Below, piece by piece: positions 60,706 to 64,000 of a stretch of 64,000 nucleotides of DNA. Under the pieces are notes generated by a model, which had not been told where the DNA came from, searched no databases, and saw nothing but the letters and a program-made list of their open reading frames with translations. Numbering within the stretch: position 1 is the stretch's first letter; each line of letters opens with the position of its first letter. The DNA is from Mesorhizobium sp. M1D.F.Ca.ET.043.01.1.1. GTDB taxonomy: Bacteria > Pseudomonadota > Alphaproteobacteria > Rhizobiales > Rhizobiaceae. Location: the NCBI RefSeq assembly GCF_003952385.1, contig NZ_CP034444.1, positions 1,364,001 through 1,428,000 on the forward strand, written 5' to 3'. A program made the translations under genes and the position numbers.

Positions 60706-61659
60706 ATCCTCGCTTTCCTCGTCCGGCGCCTGGCACTGTCGCTCGTCACGTTGTTCCTGCTCAGCCTCATGGTGTTCCTCGGCGGCCAGGTGCTGCCCGG
60801 CAATGTCGGGCGCGCCATATTGGGGCCGTTTGCCGATCAGCGCGCGGTTGACGCGCTCAACCATTCGCTTGGCGTCGACCGTCCGCTGCTCGTCCAATAC
60901 GGAAGCTGGATCTGGAACTTCCTGCATGGCGACATGGGCACGTCCTACATTTTCCGCGCGCCGGTCGCGCCCTTCGTGGTCGACGCGCTCGGCAATTCGA
61001 TGAAGCTGGCGCTGGTCGCCTTCGTGCTGGTGGTGCCGATCGGCATCCTCGGCGGCGTCATCGCCGCGCTCAACCTCAACCGGCCACTCGACCGCATCAT
61101 CAGCCTCGGCGGACTGTCGGTGACGGTGCTGCCCGAATTCGTCACCGGCATCATCCTGATCCTGATCTTCGGCGTCTGGCTGCGCTGGCTGCCGATCGCG
61201 GCCGCCTGGCCGAAGGGCGCCGGCTTCTTCACCCAGCTCTATTATCTCATCCTGCCGTCGCTGCCGCTGTTCCTGGTGCTGTTCGGCTACATCGCGCGCA
61301 TGGCGCGGTCCGGCATGATCGAGGCGCTCGATTCCGACTACACGCGCACCGCCGTGCTCAAGGGCCTGCCGTGGCGCATTGTGATCTGGCGGCACGTGCT
61401 GCGCAACGCGCTGTTGCCGACCATCACCGTCATCGCCACGCAGACCGGCTACCTGATCGGCGGCCTGGTCGTGATCGAGACACTGTTCCGCTACCAGGGC
61501 ATCGGCTCGCTGATCTTCACCGCCGCGCGCGACAAGGATTTCCCGATGCTCGAGGCCGGCATCCTCACGATCGGCATCGTCTATGCGGTGGCCACATTGA
61601 TCGCCGACTTCCTCTATTCGGTGCTCAATCCGCGCATCCGGCTTGGAGCAGAGCAATGA
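60706..61659 (+). CDS. Dipeptide-type ABC permease (DppB-type), ATC start proposed
   Basis: This permease of about 317 residues has six membrane helices and the coupling loop EALDSDYTRTAVLKGLPWRIVIWRHVLRNALLP. The only conventional in-frame start is TTG 60,751, which would cut through the first helix, whose natural start LAFLVRRLALSLVTLF lies upstream. AGGAG (60,693-60,697) is placed 8 bases before ATC 60,706, so an ATC start giving ILAFLVRRL is inferred. Stop overlaps the next ATG (ATGA). Confidence 0.82.
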   Translation: MLAFLVRRLALSLVTLFLLSLMVFLGGQVLPGNVGRAILGPFADQRAVDALNHSLGVDRPLLVQYGSWIWNFLHGDMGTSYIFRAPVAPFVVDALGNSMKLALVAFVLVVPIGILGGVIAALNLNRPLDRIISLGGLSVTVLPEFVTGIILILIFGVWLRWLPIAAAWPKGAGFFTQLYYLILPSLPLFLVLFGYIARMARSGMIEALDSDYTRTAVLKGLPWRIVIWRHVLRNALLPTITVIATQTGYLIGGLVVIETLFRYQGIGSLIFTAARDKDFPMLEAGILTIGIVYAVATLIADFLYSVLNPRIRLGAEQ

Positions 61660-62540
61660 GCGCGACAGACACGCCCGCGAACCTGCCAGCGCCCCATACC
61701 GCGCCGCGGCGCGGCCCATGGGGCGACGTGCTGCATTCGCTGCTCAGATCAGGAACCTTCCTGACGGGGCTCGGCATCGTCCTGTTCTGGGTCATCTGCG
61801 CGCTGTTCGGCGAGCATTTCGTGCCCTACGACCCGCTCGCCGACGACATCATCAACGCGCTTGCGCCGCCGTCGGCCGAGCACTGGTTCGGCACCGACCA
61901 GATCGGCCGCGATGTCTTCTCGCGCGTCATCGTCGGCTCACGCGACATCCTGACGGTAGCGCCCTTGGCCACGTTGCTCGCGACCGTCGCCGGCACAGCG
62001 CTCGGCCTGCTCATCGGTTATTTCCGCGGCATCGTCGACGACGTGGTCAGCCGTGTGCTTGAAGCCTTCATGGCGATCCCGGTGGTGATCATCGCGCTGC
62101 TCGCCATCGTCGCGCTCGGCACTTCGAAGATCACCGTCATCGTCGTCATCGGCCTGAGCTTCGCGCCGATCATCGCCCGTACCGTGCGCTCGGCGGTGCT
62201 GGCCGAGCGCGAGCTCGACTATGTCGCGGCGGCCAAGCTGCGCCACGAAGGCGCGCTGCACACGATGTTCGTCGAGATCCTGCCCAACGTCATCCCGCCG
62301 ATCCTGGTCGAGACGACGGTGCGGCTGGGTTACGCGATCTTCGCGGTTGCGACACTCTCGTTCATGGGCTTCGGCATCCAGCCGCCCTCGCCCGACTGGG
62401 GCCTCTCGATCTCCAGCAACTACGGCATGATCGGCGGCGGCTTCTGGTGGACGGTGCTGTTCGACGCCCTGGCCATCGCCTCGCTGGTGATCGGCGTCAA
62501 CCTGGTGGCGGACGGCGTCCATGGAGCGTTCAATGACTGA
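61656..62540 (+). CDS. Dipeptide-type ABC permease (DppC-type)
   Basis: This 294-residue permease has the DppC signature HWFGTDQIGRDVFSRVIVGSR and the coupling loop YVAAAKLRHEGALHTMFVEILPNVIPP. ATG 61,656 overlaps the preceding stop by 4 bases. The next ATPase gene begins 8 bases before its own stop. The genes are therefore tightly coupled. Confidence 0.92.
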   Translation: MSATDTPANLPAPHTAPRRGPWGDVLHSLLRSGTFLTGLGIVLFWVICALFGEHFVPYDPLADDIINALAPPSAEHWFGTDQIGRDVFSRVIVGSRDILTVAPLATLLATVAGTALGLLIGYFRGIVDDVVSRVLEAFMAIPVVIIALLAIVALGTSKITVIVVIGLSFAPIIARTVRSAVLAERELDYVAAAKLRHEGALHTMFVEILPNVIPPILVETTVRLGYAIFAVATLSFMGFGIQPPSPDWGLSISSNYGMIGGGFWWTVLFDALAIASLVIGVNLVADGVHGAFND

Positions 62541-64000
62541 GAAGAACGCGCTCGAGCTCAACGATCTCTCCGTCGCCTACCGCGTTGGCGGCCGCAACCG
62601 GGCGGTGCTGCGCAATGTCAGCCTTACCATCGGCCGGGGCGAGGCCTACGGACTGGTCGGCGAATCCGGCTGCGGCAAATCCACCGCGGCGCTGTCTGTG
62701 GTGCGCTACCTGCCGCGCAACGGCTCGATCACCGGCGGCTCGATCGCGCTCGACGGCCAGGACGTGATGAAGCTCGATGCCGAAGCGCTGCGGCGGGCGC
62801 GTGCGGAAAGCGTGTCGATGGTCTATCAGGACCCCGGCAAGGCGCTGAACCCGTCGCTGCGCATCGGCCGCCAGCTCACCGAGATTTTCGAGCTGGCCGG
62901 CATCTCGGGACAGGCGGCGAGCAACAAGGCGATCGCCATGCTGAACCGGGTGCGGATATCCGATCCGGTGAGCGTCATGCAGCGCTATCCGCATCAGCTT
63001 TCCGGCGGCATGCAGCAGCGCGTGGCGATCGCCATGGCGCTGGCCAACGACCCATCGATGCTGATCCTCGACGAGCCGACGACCGGCCTCGACGCCACGG
63101 TCGAAGCCGAAGTGCTCGACCTGATCGCCCAGTTGAGAAGAGAACTGTCGGCATCGATCCTGTTCATCAGCCACAATCTCGCCGTCGTCTCCAACATGTG
63201 CGACCGGGTCGGCGTGCTCTATGCCGGCATGCTGGTCGAGGAAGGCTCGACGAAGGACGTCTTCAACGATCCGCGCCATCCATACACGGTGGCGCTGCTG
63301 CGCTGCCTGCCGCGCGGCGGCCAGCGCAAGGACCAGGGCCGCCTTGACACCATTCCCGGCTTCCTGCCCGGCATCGGCGCCAATATCGTCGGTTGCGCCT
63401 TCGCCGACCGCTGCGCGCTGGCGACGGAGCGCTGCCGCAGCGAGCCGCCGCCGCTCTACGAGCTCGAAGGCGGCCGCCTGTCGCGCTGCCACTACCACGA
63501 CAAGGCGCAGACGCTGCCGCGCGCCACGCCCGCGGAGATTCCCGCCGTCGCGCCGAAGCAGGCGCCGCCGGTGCTGCAGGTCGAAGGCCTGAACAAGACC
63601 TATGCCAGCCACGGCCGCCCGCTAAGAGCGGTGAAGGATGTTTCGGTCAGCCTGAGGCCCGGCGAGACGCTCGGGCTGGTCGGCGAATCCGGCAGCGGCA
63701 AGACCACTTTCGCGAGGCTTCTGCTCGGCCTCGTGCCGCCGGACGAAGGCGGCAGCATCGAGCTCGAGGGCCAGCAATTGGCGCCGCGGCTGGCAAGCCG
63801 CTCGGAGGACCAGGTCAAGGCGGTGCAGATCGTCTTCCAGAACCCGGATTCGGCGCTCAACCGCTCACATTCGATCCGGCACATCCTCAGCCGTGCCTTG
63901 AAGCGGCTAGGCGGACTCACCGGCAAGACACTGGACACACGCCTCGAAGAGCTCGTCCGCTCGGTGCGGCTCACCGACCGGCATCTCGCGGTCAAGCCGC
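62533..64000 (+). CDS. Dipeptide-type ABC ATPase with two fused domains, partial
   Basis: The gene runs off the right edge after 489 codons. The first domain has Walker A GESGCGKST at 43-51, LSGGMQQRVAIAMA, and LILDEPTTGLDATVEAEVL. A cysteine-bearing C-terminal extension (CAFADRCALATERCRS) typical of oligopeptide ATPases follows. A second domain begins near residue 350, with Walker A GESGSGKTT at about 383-391. Fusion of the DppD and DppF parts in one chain is common in rhizobial peptide/opine systems. The end of the second domain is not visible. Confidence 0.9.
   Translation, partial: MTEKNALELNDLSVAYRVGGRNRAVLRNVSLTIGRGEAYGLVGESGCGKSTAALSVVRYLPRNGSITGGSIALDGQDVMKLDAEALRRARAESVSMVYQDPGKALNPSLRIGRQLTEIFELAGISGQAASNKAIAMLNRVRISDPVSVMQRYPHQLSGGMQQRVAIAMALANDPSMLILDEPTTGLDATVEAEVLDLIAQLRRELSASILFISHNLAVVSNMCDRVGVLYAGMLVEEGSTKDVFNDPRHPYTVALLRCLPRGGQRKDQGRLDTIPGFLPGIGANIVGCAFADRCALATERCRSEPPPLYELEGGRLSRCHYHDKAQTLPRATPAEIPAVAPKQAPPVLQVEGLNKTYASHGRPLRAVKDVSVSLRPGETLGLVGESGSGKTTFARLLLGLVPPDEGGSIELEGQQLAPRLASRSEDQVKAVQIVFQNPDSALNRSHSIRHILSRALKRLGGLTGKTLDTRLEELVRSVRLTDRHLAVKP

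Overview
The window looks like a chromosomal segment of a Mesorhizobium-type alphaproteobacterium (Rhizobiales). The grounds are very high GC with GC-rich third positions, an F0 ATP synthase gene block separate from F1 with paired b and b' genes, a full-length BacA peptide transporter, many ABC uptake systems with GntR/LysR/LacI regulators, rhizobial extragenic palindromes, and a small RNA carrying CCTCCTCCC loops. This assignment is inference from gene content. No rRNA, tRNA or CRISPR array was recognised.

Layout. 1-9.7 kb is housekeeping on the + strand (a methyltransferase fragment, SppA-like protease, ispE, moaB, GFA protein, PA0069-type radical SAM protein, rnhB) with a minus-strand dioxygenase and glycosyltransferase; an ISAs1-family IS sits just after rnhB. 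9.1-11.9 kb is the minus-strand F0 operon atpI-atpB-atpE-atpF'-atpF. 12-25.9 kb holds a SleB-type hydrolase, two MFS transporters, two LysR regulators, der, a TPR membrane protein, a polysaccharide deacetylase, bacA, an M29 aminopeptidase and small enzymes.

25,970-28,870 is a complete IS1595-family transposon with perfect 23-bp terminal inverted repeats and an 8-bp target duplication. Its minus-strand operon runs from the transposase, through a DUF433-type antitoxin and a shortened PIN-like toxin, to a 56-residue protein, all linked by overlapping reading frames. Two further small genes lie on the other strand. This is the most distinctive system in the window.

From 28.9 kb on, the window is mostly catabolic ABC clusters. 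28.9-38.0 kb is a seven-gene operon (polyamine-type ABC transporter, gamma-glutamyltransferase-like enzyme, acyl-CoA synthetase, 2-dehydropantoate reductase-like enzyme) divergent from its GntR regulator. 38.1-44.2 kb is a second polyamine-type ABC operon with a cupin-type regulator and a PuuB-like oxidase. 44.4-49.8 kb is an FAH-family enzyme with a FrcBCA-like sugar ABC system and a LacI regulator. 49.9-55.6 kb has the small RNA and a TetR-controlled RND efflux pair. 55.7-64.0 kb has a GntR regulator, two enolase-superfamily dehydratase-like enzymes and a dipeptide-type ABC transporter that runs off the end.

Three genes (MFS at 13.6 kb, gamma-glutamyltransferase at 31.55 kb, ABC permease at 33.64 kb) carry single-base frameshifts. 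Two genes (ispE and the permease at 60.7 kb) appear to begin at ATC codons placed correctly behind a ribosome binding site. Either the genome has fresh lesions, or the sequence has residual errors.
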